Shown piece by piece: positions 1-9,302 of a stretch of DNA of 64,000 bases. This DNA is from an uncultured Bacteroidales bacterium (GTDB lineage Bacteria; Bacteroidota; Bacteroidia; Bacteroidales; Marinilabiliaceae). Where the stretch lies: contig CALAVC010000224.1 in the NCBI GenBank assembly GCA_937892095.1, positions 1 to 64,000 of the forward strand, given 5' to 3'. Position numbers and translations under genes: made by a program. Position 1 is the first letter of the stretch. Each line of letters starts with the position of its first letter. The notes under the pieces are model-generated. The model was not told where the DNA came from. It made no database searches and saw only the letters and a program-made list of their open reading frames with translations.

Positions 1-1537
1 CATCGGAGTCGGTTTCGGGCGTGCCATTGATGTTGAAGACGAAGAGCCCCGGATTGGTGCGAGGGAAGATCATCCAGCCATTGTCGGAAGGAGAGAAGGC
101 GAGAGACTTTATGAAGAAGTTGTTGTTGGCAGGGGCGTAGCTGAGGGTGTACCACTGGTTGTCGGGTGTCTTGAGGTGGAGACCAGTGGGCATGAGTAGG
201 TTGGAGACGATAAGGTTGTGGTAGTTATCGTAGGCGAGGGCACTTACGCGAGTCCCGTAGATGGAGGAGAGAGGCGAGTTGTGTTCGGAATATTGAGTAG
301 AGAGTTTTTGATTTTCGACTTTGAATATGCCACCGCGATAGGTGGAGAGATAGACGCTATCTGGTGCATTGGGGTCGACGGCAAACAAGAGAGCATCGGT
401 GCCAGAAAGATAGGAAGTGGAGGAGGAGCTTGTCCACGTGTCGTCGGTGAGGGTAAAGATGGTTACGGGTCGGTAGAGGAAGCTGAAGGCAGAGCCAGAA
501 GCGCCACCGTAGGAGGCGTAGAGTGTCCGATTGGAGCATTCGATGTCGTAGGGAACGTTGGTGCCCGGACCATTGATTAGGTATCGGCTGGCAGAACCTC
601 GCACGCTGGAGATGACGAGTCCATGCGTAAGGTCGGCAATGGAAAGTCTGCCATCGGCAAGAGCAGCTATGTCGGCAATGTGCATAGAGGCTGTTTGCCC
701 ACCGAAGTCGTAGGACGATAGGCGTTGAGAGAGTTGGAGCGAAGAGTTGTAGAAGAGTAGGGTGGTGTCGGCAGCGACAACAAGAAAGTCGTCAAGAGCG
801 AGCAGGCGTGAGGCTGGAGCTCGGAGGGTGTCGAAAGGGATTGTGTCGCGGTCGGCATGGAGTGTGTAGAGCGCATCGGACTGCTTTACGAGACAGACGA
901 GGTGAGAGTCGAAAGTCGTGAGGGCAGAGACAGTCTTTTGCGGGAAGACATTGGTCCACTGAGTGGCATCTTCGAGGATTTTGTTGTTGACAGGCGCAGC
1001 GAATAGCCCCTTTGTGGTGGAGACAAAAATGGTGTCGGAGAAGACACAAACGTCGGAGACGGATTCGCCACCGAGTCGGTAGAAGCCTTTTATTTCGGCA
1101 CGATTAATGTCGACGTCGAGTAGTCCGCTTTGCGAAGCGCAAAATAGACGTGAGCCTGAGAGCGCGAGACGGTTGATACTCTTGGCACTGACGAGCGAGG
1201 AGGTCTTATATTCGGGGATATTGGTGGTGGCACGATTTTCGATGTCGACGATGTCGATGTTGCCATTGGAGTAGGCGACGAAGAGCTGCGACGAATTGGC
1301 AGCGAGAGCACTTATGCCACAGTCGGATAGATGGTTGACTTTGGTGAGTCGCGTTAGTTCGCCATTGTCGTAGAGCATTATGCCCATGTCGTTGGAGGCT
1401 ACGGCGACCGAGCCTACTGCGGCGGCGTAGGTTGGTGAGGCATAGTTGAGATGGTCGGCCCAGAGACCTTGAGCAGAGGCGGTGGCGACGTTCAGCAGAC
1501 AGATGAGAGATGAAAATATTTTGAGACGCGTAAGCAT
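1..1537 (-). CDS. porZ: PorZ-like beta-propeller protein of the type IX secretion system (3' end off window)
   Basis: An uninterrupted minus-strand frame of 512 codons runs from the ATG at 1537-1535 to the left edge, so the C-terminus is missing. It opens with a signal peptide (hydrophobic core, then ATASAQ) and WADHLNYASPT, followed by propeller-type repeats such as KVNHLSDCGIS and YSNGNIDIVDI. These match the N-terminal propeller region of PorZ, a surface component of the type IX secretion (attachment) complex. It starts 4 bases after the rdgB stop, so the two are probably co-transcribed. The small ORFs in other frames here are shadows. The name rests on remembered family features; another two-component-regulator propeller protein is the alternative. 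Confidence 0.7.
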   Translation of the reverse strand, partial: MLTRLKIFSSLICLLNVATASAQGLWADHLNYASPTYAAAVGSVAVASNDMGIMLYDNGELTRLTKVNHLSDCGISALAANSSQLFVAYSNGNIDIVDIENRATTNIPEYKTSSLVSAKSINRLALSGSRLFCASQSGLLDVDINRAEIKGFYRLGGESVSDVCVFSDTIFVSTTKGLFAAPVNNKILEDATQWTNVFPQKTVSALTTFDSHLVCLVKQSDALYTLHADRDTIPFDTLRAPASRLLALDDFLVVAADTTLLFYNSSLQLSQRLSSYDFGGQTASMHIADIAALADGRLSIADLTHGLVISSVRGSASRYLINGPGTNVPYDIECSNRTLYASYGGASGSAFSFLYRPVTIFTLTDDTWTSSSSTSYLSGTDALLFAVDPNAPDSVYLSTYRGGIFKVENQKLSTQYSEHNSPLSSIYGTRVSALAYDNYHNLIVSNLLMPTGLHLKTPDNQWYTLSYAPANNNFFIKSLAFSPSDNGWMIFPRTNPGLFVFNINGTPETDSD

Positions 1538-1541
1538 GTGG

Positions 1542-2120
1542 TTATTTGAGGCTATCGACGAAAGCGCGAACGGCGCGTCCGCGATGGCTGATAAGGTTTT
1601 TGTCGGTCATGGTCATTTGAGCAAAAGAGAGACCATGTGCTTCGTCGGGGAGGAAGATGGGGTCGTAGCCGAAGCCTTGTGAGCCGAGGCGACATGTGGC
1701 TATCTGACCGTGGCAAACGCCTTCGAAGACGTGTTGCGTACCGAGGCTATCGATGTAGACGATGACGGTGCGGAAACGTGCTGTGCGATGTTCTATGCCA
1801 TTGAGACAGGTGAGTAGCTTGTCGATGTTGCGTTCGGAAGAGCATTCTGGCCCAGCAAAGCGAGCGGTGTGTACACCGGGAGCACCATTGAGAGCATCGA
1901 CTTCGAGACCTGTGTCGTCGGCAAAGCAAGGGACACCAGCATGCTGGAAAGCATAGCGTGCTTTGGCTTGTGCATTGCCGAGGAGCGTTGGTTCGTCTTC
2001 GGGGATGTCGGCAGTGAGCCCGACGTCGTCGAGCGAAAGTACTGAATATCTGCCACTTAGGAGGTTTTCGATTTCGGCAGCTTTATGCTTGTTGTGTGTG
2101 GCAAAAAGTATTGTGGACAT
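1542..2120 (-). CDS. rdgB: XTP/dITP pyrophosphatase (non-canonical purine NTP pyrophosphatase)
   Basis: 192 residues, the normal length for the RdgB/HAM1 family, which hydrolyses ITP, dITP and XTP to monophosphates and keeps deaminated purines out of DNA and RNA. The N-terminal substrate motif FATHNKHK (residues 6-13) and the catalytic DDTGLEVDALNGAPG block (from residue 68) are both present, as is the C-terminal SHRGRA. A TATCTTTG -7 box lies 22 bases upstream of the start on the minus strand. It leads a two-gene run into the porZ-like gene. Confidence 0.95.
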   Translation of the reverse strand: MSTILFATHNKHKAAEIENLLSGRYSVLSLDDVGLTADIPEDEPTLLGNAQAKARYAFQHAGVPCFADDTGLEVDALNGAPGVHTARFAGPECSSERNIDKLLTCLNGIEHRTARFRTVIVYIDSLGTQHVFEGVCHGQIATCRLGSQGFGYDPIFLPDEAHGLSFAQMTMTDKNLISHRGRAVRAFVDSLK

Positions 2121-2141
2121 AATATAGCATTACGAAGTAAA

Positions 2142-2149
2142 CAAAGATA
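2142..2149 (-). promoter_or_regulatory. -7 promoter box for rdgB
   Basis: TATCTTTG on the minus strand fits the Bacteroidetes -7 consensus TAnnTTTG. I see no clear -33 TTG at the right distance. Confidence 0.5.
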
Positions 2150-2232
2150 ATAATATTAAGAAATTAAATTGAGTGCGAATGGGTAAAGTGGGTTAGATGG
2201 GATGAGCTAATCGTAAATAAATCAGCTAATTA

Positions 2233-2263
2233 TTTGAAAAAAAGATATGTGTGGTTATTTTTG
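2233..2263 (+). promoter_or_regulatory. Bacteroidetes-type promoter
   Basis: TTTG at 2233-2236 and TATTTTTG at 2256-2263 are separated by 19 bases, an excellent fit to the -33/-7 promoter. Transcription should begin near 2270, which rules out an upstream start at 2251 for the following gene. Confidence 0.75.
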
Positions 2264-2310
2264 TAGAGAATAAACGAAACAGAGAGCTATGTTTTAACAT
2301 CGAAAAGTCG

Positions 2311-3048
2311 ATGGATATGCCATACAGAAGATTACCCAATACAGACGCAGCGCGACTTCGCGCACTGAAATCGGCGGCTGCACATGCGAGTGCGTCGGAG
2401 GATGAAGGACTGTCGTTTAGCAGAAAGACGGCACTTGAGGTGATTTCGTATACACCTATGTTAGAGCAGACCATATCGCAGATAGCTGACAATAAGTCTA
2501 AGCAAGTGGCGGCGAGCAAACAGGTGGCAGAATCGGGTCGCGTGGCGCGACTATATGTTTCGCACTACATACAGGTGTTTAACATGTGCATAGCACGTGG
2601 AGAGATAAAGCCAGAGGCACGGCGACTGATGGGGTTGCAAGATGACGACAACACGGTGCCAGACTTGTCGACAGACGCTAGCCTAATAGAGTGGGGACAT
2701 AGGGTGATAGATGGTGAAGAGAAGCGCATGTCGAGCGTTGGTGGAAACAGAATATATAATCCGTCGATAGCACTTGTAAAGGTAAAGCTACAGATATTTG
2801 AAGATAATTATAACAAGCATAGGGATTTGCTGAGCACGAGCGTGAAGTATCATGGCAAGCTTGATGAGGCTCGGCAAAAGGCAGATGAGTTGATACTGAA
2901 GGTATGGAATGAAGTGGAGGCAAAGTATCAGCCAATAGATACTGACGAGAAGCGGAACTTGTGTCAGCAGTGTGGGGTGGTGTATTTTTATCGCCCACAA
3001 GAGCGTCAGAGGGAGTTTTTGCAAGGTCAGTATAGCGAACAAGAATAA
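2311..3048 (+). CDS. Conserved Bacteroidetes hypothetical protein
   Basis: 245 residues from the ATG at 2311; the ATG at 2317 (MPYRRLPNTD) is equally possible. The promoter just upstream excludes longer versions. The N-terminal MPYRRLPNTDAARLRALK is a signature I associate with a conserved family of unknown function in this phylum. The protein has no signal peptide or membrane segment, is rich in charged helices, and ends with a single CxxC pair (CQQCGVVYFY) resembling half a zinc ribbon. It lies 50 bases before frr. No function is assigned. Confidence 0.7.
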   Translation: MDMPYRRLPNTDAARLRALKSAAAHASASEDEGLSFSRKTALEVISYTPMLEQTISQIADNKSKQVAASKQVAESGRVARLYVSHYIQVFNMCIARGEIKPEARRLMGLQDDDNTVPDLSTDASLIEWGHRVIDGEEKRMSSVGGNRIYNPSIALVKVKLQIFEDNYNKHRDLLSTSVKYHGKLDEARQKADELILKVWNEVEAKYQPIDTDEKRNLCQQCGVVYFYRPQERQREFLQGQYSEQE

Positions 3049-3097
3049 AACAGACAACGACATAAAAGACTATAAGTCAACAACTTATAAAAACAAA

Positions 3098-3661
3098 ATG
3101 GAAGAAGAAATAGAAATGTTGCTCGACGACGTAAAGGAGCAAATGACAAAAGCTATAGAGCACCTGGACTATGAGCTTGGCAAGATACGTGCAGGAAAAG
3201 CGAATCCGCACATACTTGACGACATAAAGGTGGAATATTTTGGTAGCATGACTCCGCTGAGCGGCGTGGCAGGCATCACGGTGCCCGACCCACGAACGAT
3301 AGCTATCAAGCCGTGGGAAAAGAGCATGATTGGCCCGATAGAGAAGGCCATCATGGCAGCAAACTTGGGGCTTAACCCAGACAATAATGGAGAGATGATT
3401 CGCATTATGATACCACCTCTTACGGAGGAGCGTCGTCGAGACTTGGCAAAGATGTCGAAGAAGACGTGTGAGGATAGCCGAATAGCTGTTCGCAACGTCA
3501 GAAGGAATGCGGTGGAAGAGCTCAAAAAAATGAAGAAAGACGGTCTTGGCGAAGACATGCAGAAAGACAAAGAAGCCGAGGTTCAGAAAATACACGATGC
3601 ATACATGAAGAAGATTGACGAGATGTATGCTGCGAAAGAGAAAGACATTATGACAGTGTAG
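3098..3661 (+). CDS. frr: Ribosome recycling factor
   Basis: 187 residues, the usual length. With EF-G it splits post-termination ribosomes into subunits. The start MEEEIEMLLDDVKEQMTKAI and the conserved GKIRAGKANP, IPPLTEERRRDLAK and NVRRNAVEELKK segments are all visible. A longer in-frame start at 2972 would overlap the previous gene and add an unrelated tail, so 3098 is chosen. A strong terminator follows at 3702. Confidence 0.97.
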   Translation: MEEEIEMLLDDVKEQMTKAIEHLDYELGKIRAGKANPHILDDIKVEYFGSMTPLSGVAGITVPDPRTIAIKPWEKSMIGPIEKAIMAANLGLNPDNNGEMIRIMIPPLTEERRRDLAKMSKKTCEDSRIAVRNVRRNAVEELKKMKKDGLGEDMQKDKEAEVQKIHDAYMKKIDEMYAAKEKDIMTV

Positions 3662-3701
3662 TTGGGTGTGTGCCCATACACGACAAAGTTTTGAGACAAC
3701 A

Positions 3702-3741
3702 AGGGGTCGTTCAGTAAGTGAGCGACCCCTATTGTTTTATT
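3702..3741 (+). terminator. Rho-independent terminator after frr
   Basis: An 11-12 bp stem (AGGGGTCGTTCA paired with TGAGCGACCCCT, one wobble) with a short loop is followed by a T-rich tail. Confidence 0.85.
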
Positions 3742-3862
3742 CTGTTTGTGAAGAATGGAAATGGAGAGTATAATTTTTAACATAGCAAAAGTAGTAGTAT
3801 TTTTAAGGCATGAAAATGTGTGAATTGGGTAAAGAGCCCGAAAGAGACATTTAGGACTAAAT

Positions 3863-5161
3863 ATGGACAAGACAGATAAACTGTACGAGGCATACAAGCG
3901 AAGTAGCGGTGTGTGTACAGACACACGTCGGATAAGCGAAGGATGTTTTTTTGTGGCGCTACGTGGCGAACGGTTTGACGCCAACGAAATGGTGGGCGAG
4001 GCACTGAGCCAAGGTGCAGCGTACGCACTGACAACGAATAAAGACTTTGAAGGCGACGAGCGTGCAATTGTCGTGGACGACACACTGAAAGCACTACAAG
4101 ACTTGGCACGCACGCACAGGCGACACCTAAAGATACCCATTGTGGGCATTACGGGCACCAATGGCAAGACGACGACTAAAGAACTTACGACGGCAGTGCT
4201 GAGCAAAAAATACAAAGTGTTGGCAACGGTTGGCAACCTGAACAATCATATAGGGGTGCCACTGACAGTGCTTAGCATTGGCGACGACACTGAGATTGCC
4301 GTCGTAGAGATGGGTGCGAACCATCCGGGCGAAATTGTAGCGCTATGCGAAATTGCACAACCGACAGCAGGACTTATTACCAATGTGGGCATGGCACATC
4401 TGGAAGGGTTTGGCTCTTTTGAAGGTGTCAAGCGGACGAAGGCAGAGCTATATGACTACCTTAGGCGCACTGGTGGCGAGGTGTTTGTGAACACCGATAG
4501 CCAAGATTTGAGCGAGATGTTGGGTGAATATGCAGCAATGGGCTACGGCGAAAAGCAGACGGACAAGAACGCTATATGCGGACGTGCATGCGAAAACGAG
4601 ACGGGCTATATGAGTTTCGAGTGGAGGGATGGTGCAAAGAGTGGGCACACCGACACACACCTTGTGGGTAGCTACAACGTGCGCAATGCGCTTGCAGCCA
4701 TGACGGTTGGGAAGCGTTTTGGCGTGGACATGCAAAGTGCAGCACAAGCAATTGCAGACTACGTGCCGAGCAACGGTCGGAGCCAACTTGTGCGCACAAG
4801 CAGGAATACACTTATTGTCGATGCATACAATGCAAACCTGTCGAGCATGACGGCTGCAATAGATGCTTTCGCAGGTCGCAAGGAAACAAGTAAGATGTTG
4901 ATACTGGGCTCTATGCGAGAGCTTGGACGCGAGCAAGACGCGTGCCACCGACAGATTCTTGACAAGATTAGCAGCGATGTGAGTATGGATGCCGTATTGA
5001 TTGGCAAGGAGTTTGGGCGGTTTGCGGAAGAATATCCTAAGTATAAATTTTTCGAGAGTACGGAGCAAGCTATTGAGACGTGCAAGCAAACGAGTGGCAA
5101 GGTGATACTCTTGAAGGGTTCGAACTCGTACAAGATGTCTTCGTTGGTGGAATATTTATAA
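3863..5161 (+). CDS. murF: UDP-N-acetylmuramoyl-tripeptide--D-alanyl-D-alanine ligase
   Basis: 432 residues. MurF makes the last cytoplasmic addition in peptidoglycan precursor synthesis, joining D-Ala-D-Ala to the UDP-MurNAc-tripeptide using ATP. The Mur ligase P-loop GTNGKTTTKE lies at residues 98-107, followed by NLNNHIG and by HLEGFGSFEGVKRTKAEL of the central domain. The C-terminal domain has VDAYNANLSSM and ILGSMRELG. It stands outside any dcw cluster, as is usual for murF in Bacteroidales. It has its own transcription unit after the frr terminator; I see no convincing -7 box. Confidence 0.95.
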   Translation: MDKTDKLYEAYKRSSGVCTDTRRISEGCFFVALRGERFDANEMVGEALSQGAAYALTTNKDFEGDERAIVVDDTLKALQDLARTHRRHLKIPIVGITGTNGKTTTKELTTAVLSKKYKVLATVGNLNNHIGVPLTVLSIGDDTEIAVVEMGANHPGEIVALCEIAQPTAGLITNVGMAHLEGFGSFEGVKRTKAELYDYLRRTGGEVFVNTDSQDLSEMLGEYAAMGYGEKQTDKNAICGRACENETGYMSFEWRDGAKSGHTDTHLVGSYNVRNALAAMTVGKRFGVDMQSAAQAIADYVPSNGRSQLVRTSRNTLIVDAYNANLSSMTAAIDAFAGRKETSKMLILGSMRELGREQDACHRQILDKISSDVSMDAVLIGKEFGRFAEEYPKYKFFESTEQAIETCKQTSGKVILLKGSNSYKMSSLVEYL

Positions 5162-5190
5162 ATTTAGACTAACAAAAACATACAGATAAA

Positions 5191-6141
5191 ATGAAAAGAT
5201 TCTTGACCGTAGGCGACATTGGCAACCTGAGCGATGCGCTTGCCGAAGCCAAGCAAGTAAAACAAACACCATTTGCATGGCAAGAGTTGGGTCGTAATAA
5301 AACCATAATACTTGTGTTCTTTAACAGCAGTCTGCGTACGAGGCTCAGTTCGCAGCGTGCGGCTCAGAACCTTGGTATGAACACCATCGTGCTGAACATC
5401 AACGAAGACAGTTGGAAACTTGAGACCGAACTGGGCGTAATCATGGATGGCGACAAGACAGAGCACTTGCGCGAAGCCATACCGGTGATTGGTAGCTATG
5501 CAGACATCATAGGAGTGCGTTCGTTTGCACGCTTTGAGAGCAGGACGTTCGACTACGAAGAGACTATATTGCAACAATTCATAGAGTATAGTGGTTGCCC
5601 GGTTATAAGCCTCGAATCGGCGACGCGCCATCCGTGCCAAGCCTTTGCAGACCTGATAACGATAGAGGAATATAAGAGAGTGGCACGTCCGAAAGTTGTT
5701 TTGTCGTGGGCACCTCACCCCAAAGCACTTCCACAAGCAGTGCCGAACTCTTTTGCGGAGTGGATGAAAGTGGCCGACGTGAACTTTGTCATCACATGCC
5801 CCGAAGGCTACGACTTGGCGCCCGACATAATGGCAGGCGCCCGACTCGAGCGCGACCAAAAGAAAGCATTTGAAGGTGCAGACTTTATATATGCAAAGAA
5901 CTGGTCGTCATATACAGAGTATGGCAAGATTCTTTCAAAAGACAGGTCGTGGACGGTGGACCAAGAGCACATGAGCTGGACCAACAACGCCAAGTTTATG
6001 CACTGCCTGCCGGTTCGACGTGGCATGATAGTGAGCGACGAAGTCATAGATGGACCTAACAGCATAGTAATTCCTGAAGCTGCCAATCGTGTGGTGTCGG
6101 CACAGGTTGTGATGAAGCGAATGCTCGAAGGGCTAAGATAG
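5191..6141 (+). CDS. argF': N-succinylornithine carbamoyltransferase (ArgF')
   Basis: 316 residues, matching the Bacteroides-specific carbamoyltransferase that acts on acylated ornithine in arginine synthesis. Carbamoyl-phosphate binding is shown by FFNSSLRTR (residues 43-51, the SxRTR motif), HPCQAFAD, and HCLPVRR near the C-terminus. In the Bacteroides fragilis enzyme the residue that selects succinyl over acetyl substrate is Pro90, where acetylornithine enzymes have Glu; here position 90 is Thr (IMDGDKTEH). That predicts no acetyl-type carboxylate clash, hence probable succinylornithine use. No other arginine gene is in the window. A terminator follows at 6170. Confidence 0.92.
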   Translation: MKRFLTVGDIGNLSDALAEAKQVKQTPFAWQELGRNKTIILVFFNSSLRTRLSSQRAAQNLGMNTIVLNINEDSWKLETELGVIMDGDKTEHLREAIPVIGSYADIIGVRSFARFESRTFDYEETILQQFIEYSGCPVISLESATRHPCQAFADLITIEEYKRVARPKVVLSWAPHPKALPQAVPNSFAEWMKVADVNFVITCPEGYDLAPDIMAGARLERDQKKAFEGADFIYAKNWSSYTEYGKILSKDRSWTVDQEHMSWTNNAKFMHCLPVRRGMIVSDEVIDGPNSIVIPEAANRVVSAQVVMKRMLEGLR

Positions 6142-6169
6142 TATAACACCGACGGCGAAAAGCAATGAA

Positions 6170-6202
6170 ATAGTCCCTCAAAAATTGGGGGACTATTTTT
6201 GT
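6170..6202 (+). terminator. Rho-independent terminator after argF'
   Basis: ATAGTCCCTC pairs with GGGGGACTAT (one wobble) around a 7-base loop, and a T tract follows directly. Confidence 0.85.
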
Positions 6203-6266
6203 TATGTTGGTGGCTTAGCAAGACGTAAGATATTGCGTGTAGACGGCTAATTACGTGAATATTAAC

Positions 6267-6274
6267 TAACTTTG
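6267..6274 (+). promoter_or_regulatory. -7 promoter box for the OmpA lipoprotein-dxs run
   Basis: TAACTTTG matches TAnnTTTG exactly, 45 bases before the ATG at 6320. The -33 element is not clear. Confidence 0.6.
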
Positions 6275-6319
6275 TTGCTTGTGCCAACAGAATGTAGTGG
6301 CACTTTGCGACAAGAAAAA

Positions 6320-7423
6320 ATGAAAAAAAAGATGGTACGAAGTGCGATAGGTGCAGCGTGCGTGGTCGTGCTGATGAGCATGGCGTCGTGTGTGCCAACC
6401 AGTAAATATCAGGAGCAACAAAAAGCGAGTAGCAATAAGCAGAAGACCATAGAGAGCCAGCAGGTGCAAATAGAGCAATTGAAGAAAAACATTGCGCAGC
6501 TGAAGGCAGACATGGTTGCCATGCAAAAAAGCAACGACAATCTGACAGCCGACACTACACTTGCTGGAGTCCGCAATAGGACACTGAGCAACCGACTGAG
6601 CGTCTTAGAAAACGACCTTCGCACATTGGCTGCCAAGATGGGCGACGTGCCAGAGTATAGGTCGCTTATGCAGCACCTTGGCCAAATGCAAGACGAGTTG
6701 ACCGACAGTCAGGACAAGCTGCTCGACAGCGAAAAAGCAGTAGAAGCTCAGCGCAAGCGACTACAAGAAGCCAACGACGCTTTACAACAGAGTCAAGAGC
6801 AATTGCGTCAGAGCTCGGACAACTTGGAGAAAAAGAACAAACAGATTGCCGACCAACAAATTGAGATTGCCACAGCACGTCGTGACATTGAAATGCAAGC
6901 AGCCCGACTACGAGAGATGGAGGCTGCACTTCGCCAAAAAGACTCTGCTATGGTGCAGCTACGCAATTCGATAGCTGGTGCACTACGCGGATTTAACCCC
7001 GATGAGCTGACGGTTGTACATAGGGATGGTAAGGTATACGTGTCGCTCGAAGAAAAATTGCTATTTGCCTCGGGCAAATATGACGTCAACGAAAAGGGTA
7101 GGAATGCTATATCGAAAATAGCACAAGTGCTCACGACAACCGACGAACAAATAGAAATAAACGTAGAAGGACACACCGACAACGTGCCGTTGCGTGGCGA
7201 CATTATAGCCGACAACTGGGACCTATCGGTAAAGCGTGCCACATCGGTTGTGCGCATTCTTGTCAGTGGCGGACTGCCTGCCACACGCCTGCAAGCTGTC
7301 GGACGAGCCGACACGATGCCAATAGCTTCGAACGACACAGACGATGGTCGACGACGCAATAGACGCACAGAAATAATATTGTCTCCAAAGATAGATTATC
7401 TGTTGAGCAAAGTAGCCCAATGA
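6320..7423 (+). CDS. OmpA-family lipoprotein with a long coiled coil
   Basis: 367 residues. A lipoprotein signal peptide ends SMAS-Cys24. Residues 30-230 are rich in Gln, Lys, Glu and Leu with heptad character (a coiled coil). The C-terminal ~130 residues are an OmpA/MotB peptidoglycan-binding domain (LLFASGKYDVNE, VEGHTDNVPL, NWDLSVKRAT, RRRNRRTEI). The likely role is an envelope tether, with lipid in a membrane and OmpA on the wall. The ATG at 6320 is chosen because it lies downstream of the -7 box and begins the signal peptide; an earlier start at 6272 would lie within that box. It overlaps dxs by 4 bases (ATGA). Confidence 0.9.
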   Translation: MKKKMVRSAIGAACVVVLMSMASCVPTSKYQEQQKASSNKQKTIESQQVQIEQLKKNIAQLKADMVAMQKSNDNLTADTTLAGVRNRTLSNRLSVLENDLRTLAAKMGDVPEYRSLMQHLGQMQDELTDSQDKLLDSEKAVEAQRKRLQEANDALQQSQEQLRQSSDNLEKKNKQIADQQIEIATARRDIEMQAARLREMEAALRQKDSAMVQLRNSIAGALRGFNPDELTVVHRDGKVYVSLEEKLLFASGKYDVNEKGRNAISKIAQVLTTTDEQIEINVEGHTDNVPLRGDIIADNWDLSVKRATSVVRILVSGGLPATRLQAVGRADTMPIASNDTDDGRRRNRRTEIILSPKIDYLLSKVAQ

Positions 7424-9291
7424 ACCAGAGTCTGTTGAGCCAAATAGACTCGCCGAAGGACCTTAAAAAACTTTCCGTAGACGAGTTGCCAGCGTTGTGT
7501 GCTGAACTTCGTGCATTTATTATCAATCAGTTATCGCATGGACCTGGGCACTTTGCTGCCAGTCTTGGAGTAGTCGAACTGACAGTGGCACTGCACTACG
7601 TCTACGACACCCCTGACGACAAGTTGATATGGGACGTGGGTCATCAGGCCTACGGACACAAGATACTCACTGGTCGGCGCGACCAATTCTACACCAATCG
7701 CAAGAAAGGTGGGCTAAGTGGATTTCCGAACATCTTCGAGAGTGAATATGATGCATTTGGCACAGGGCACTCCTCGACATCCATTTCGGCGGCTTTGGGT
7801 ATGGCGACGGCATATAGGTTGGCTGGCGAGAAGAACAAACACGTGGTGGCAGTCATAGGCGACGGAGCCATGACGGGTGGCGAAGCCTTTGAGGCACTCA
7901 ACAACATGGCCACGGGTGGTGCGGACATGTTGGTTATACTCAACGACAACAACATGGCCATAGACCAAGTGACGGGTAGCCTAAGCCAATATCTACTGGA
8001 CATTACAACCTCGAAGACCTATAATAAACTGCGCCACCACCTTGGCAACAGCAAACGAAGTCTTTGGACACGACTGACCAGTAGCCTAAAAAACCTTATT
8101 AGTCATAGCTCGAACATGTTCGAGGGGCTAAACATACGCTACTTCGGACCTGCCGATGGGCACGATGTTCGCTACCTCGTGAGCATACTCAGCGACCTAA
8201 AAAAAATAGACGGACCGAAACTATTGCACGTCATTACAACCAAAGGCAAAGGTTTTCGTGCAGCCGAAGAGAACCCGACTAAATGGCATGCCGTAGGCAG
8301 TCGATTCGACCCAGAGACAGGAGAACCAACCGACAACGGACCAAGCACACCTCAGCCACCTCGCTTTCAAGACGTCTTTGGGCAAACAATAGTCGAACTA
8401 GCGCGCTCGAACGAAAAGATTGTCGGCATAACGCCAGCTATGCCTTCGGGTTGCGGACTGATAACCATGATGAAGGAGATGCCCGACAGATGTTTTGATG
8501 TGGGCATTGCCGAGCAACATGCTGTAACCTTTGCTGCTGGGATGGCAATAAGTGGCTACGTCCCGTTTTGCAACATATATAGCACATTTGCACAGCGCGC
8601 ATTTGACCAACTAATACACGACGTTGCACTGCAAAAACTTCATGTAGTTTTTTGCTTCGACCGAGCAGGGTTGGTAGGTCCCGATGGTGCAACACACCAT
8701 GGTGCGTTCGACATCTCGATGTTGCGACCAGTGCCAAACTTGACCATAATGTCGCCAATGGACGAAGTAGAGATGCGCCACATGATGTATACAGCACAAA
8801 TGCCTGAAAATGAGACTATTGTCATTCGCTATCCGCGAGGGCGTGGCTCAGTAATCGACTGGCAGAAACCGATGAAAAAAATAGAGCGTGGCACAGCACG
8901 GCTACTGCGACGAGGCGATGGTGGCATAGCTCTCCTAAGTTTTGGACCCATCGGCACAAGCGTGGCTCATGTGGCAGACCGACTACAAGAGGTTGGCATA
9001 AGTGCCACTCACATTGATATGCGCTTTGCAAAGCCTATTGACACACACTTGCTTGACGAGATATTGCCGACTCACCACAACGTAATGAGCATAGAAGACG
9101 GCACGAAAATAGGAGGTATTGGCTCGGCCGTGTTGGAATATGCCAACGAAAAGGGTTATAAAGTAAACTTTACGAGCATAGGTCTGCCCGATGAATTTGT
9201 TGCACAAGGAACGATTGACGAACTATATGCCGATTGTGGCATGGACGAAGAGAGCATATATCGGTCGGCACTAAGCATGATGGGCAAATAG
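7420..9291 (+). CDS. dxs: 1-deoxy-D-xylulose-5-phosphate synthase
   Basis: 623 residues. DXS condenses pyruvate and glyceraldehyde 3-phosphate with thiamine diphosphate in the first step of the MEP isoprenoid pathway. The cofactor motif GDGAMTGG is at 147-154 with the matching DNNMAI downstream; GIAEQHAVTFAAG carries the catalytic Glu of the transketolase fold, and RYPRGRG is also present. The start overlaps the preceding lipoprotein stop, implying translational coupling. The next gene begins 11 bases after. Confidence 0.97.
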   Translation: MNQSLLSQIDSPKDLKKLSVDELPALCAELRAFIINQLSHGPGHFAASLGVVELTVALHYVYDTPDDKLIWDVGHQAYGHKILTGRRDQFYTNRKKGGLSGFPNIFESEYDAFGTGHSSTSISAALGMATAYRLAGEKNKHVVAVIGDGAMTGGEAFEALNNMATGGADMLVILNDNNMAIDQVTGSLSQYLLDITTSKTYNKLRHHLGNSKRSLWTRLTSSLKNLISHSSNMFEGLNIRYFGPADGHDVRYLVSILSDLKKIDGPKLLHVITTKGKGFRAAEENPTKWHAVGSRFDPETGEPTDNGPSTPQPPRFQDVFGQTIVELARSNEKIVGITPAMPSGCGLITMMKEMPDRCFDVGIAEQHAVTFAAGMAISGYVPFCNIYSTFAQRAFDQLIHDVALQKLHVVFCFDRAGLVGPDGATHHGAFDISMLRPVPNLTIMSPMDEVEMRHMMYTAQMPENETIVIRYPRGRGSVIDWQKPMKKIERGTARLLRRGDGGIALLSFGPIGTSVAHVADRLQEVGISATHIDMRFAKPIDTHLLDEILPTHHNVMSIEDGTKIGGIGSAVLEYANEKGYKVNFTSIGLPDEFVAQGTIDELYADCGMDEESIYRSALSMMGK

Positions 9292-9302
9292 GTTTATGTG
9301 TA

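Noticed and set aside
218..580. Plus-strand 120-residue ORF and several small minus-strand ORFs in 1-1500
   Set aside because: They are shadows of the 512-codon open minus-strand frame of the porZ-like gene, which has no stop inside the window and fits a known family.
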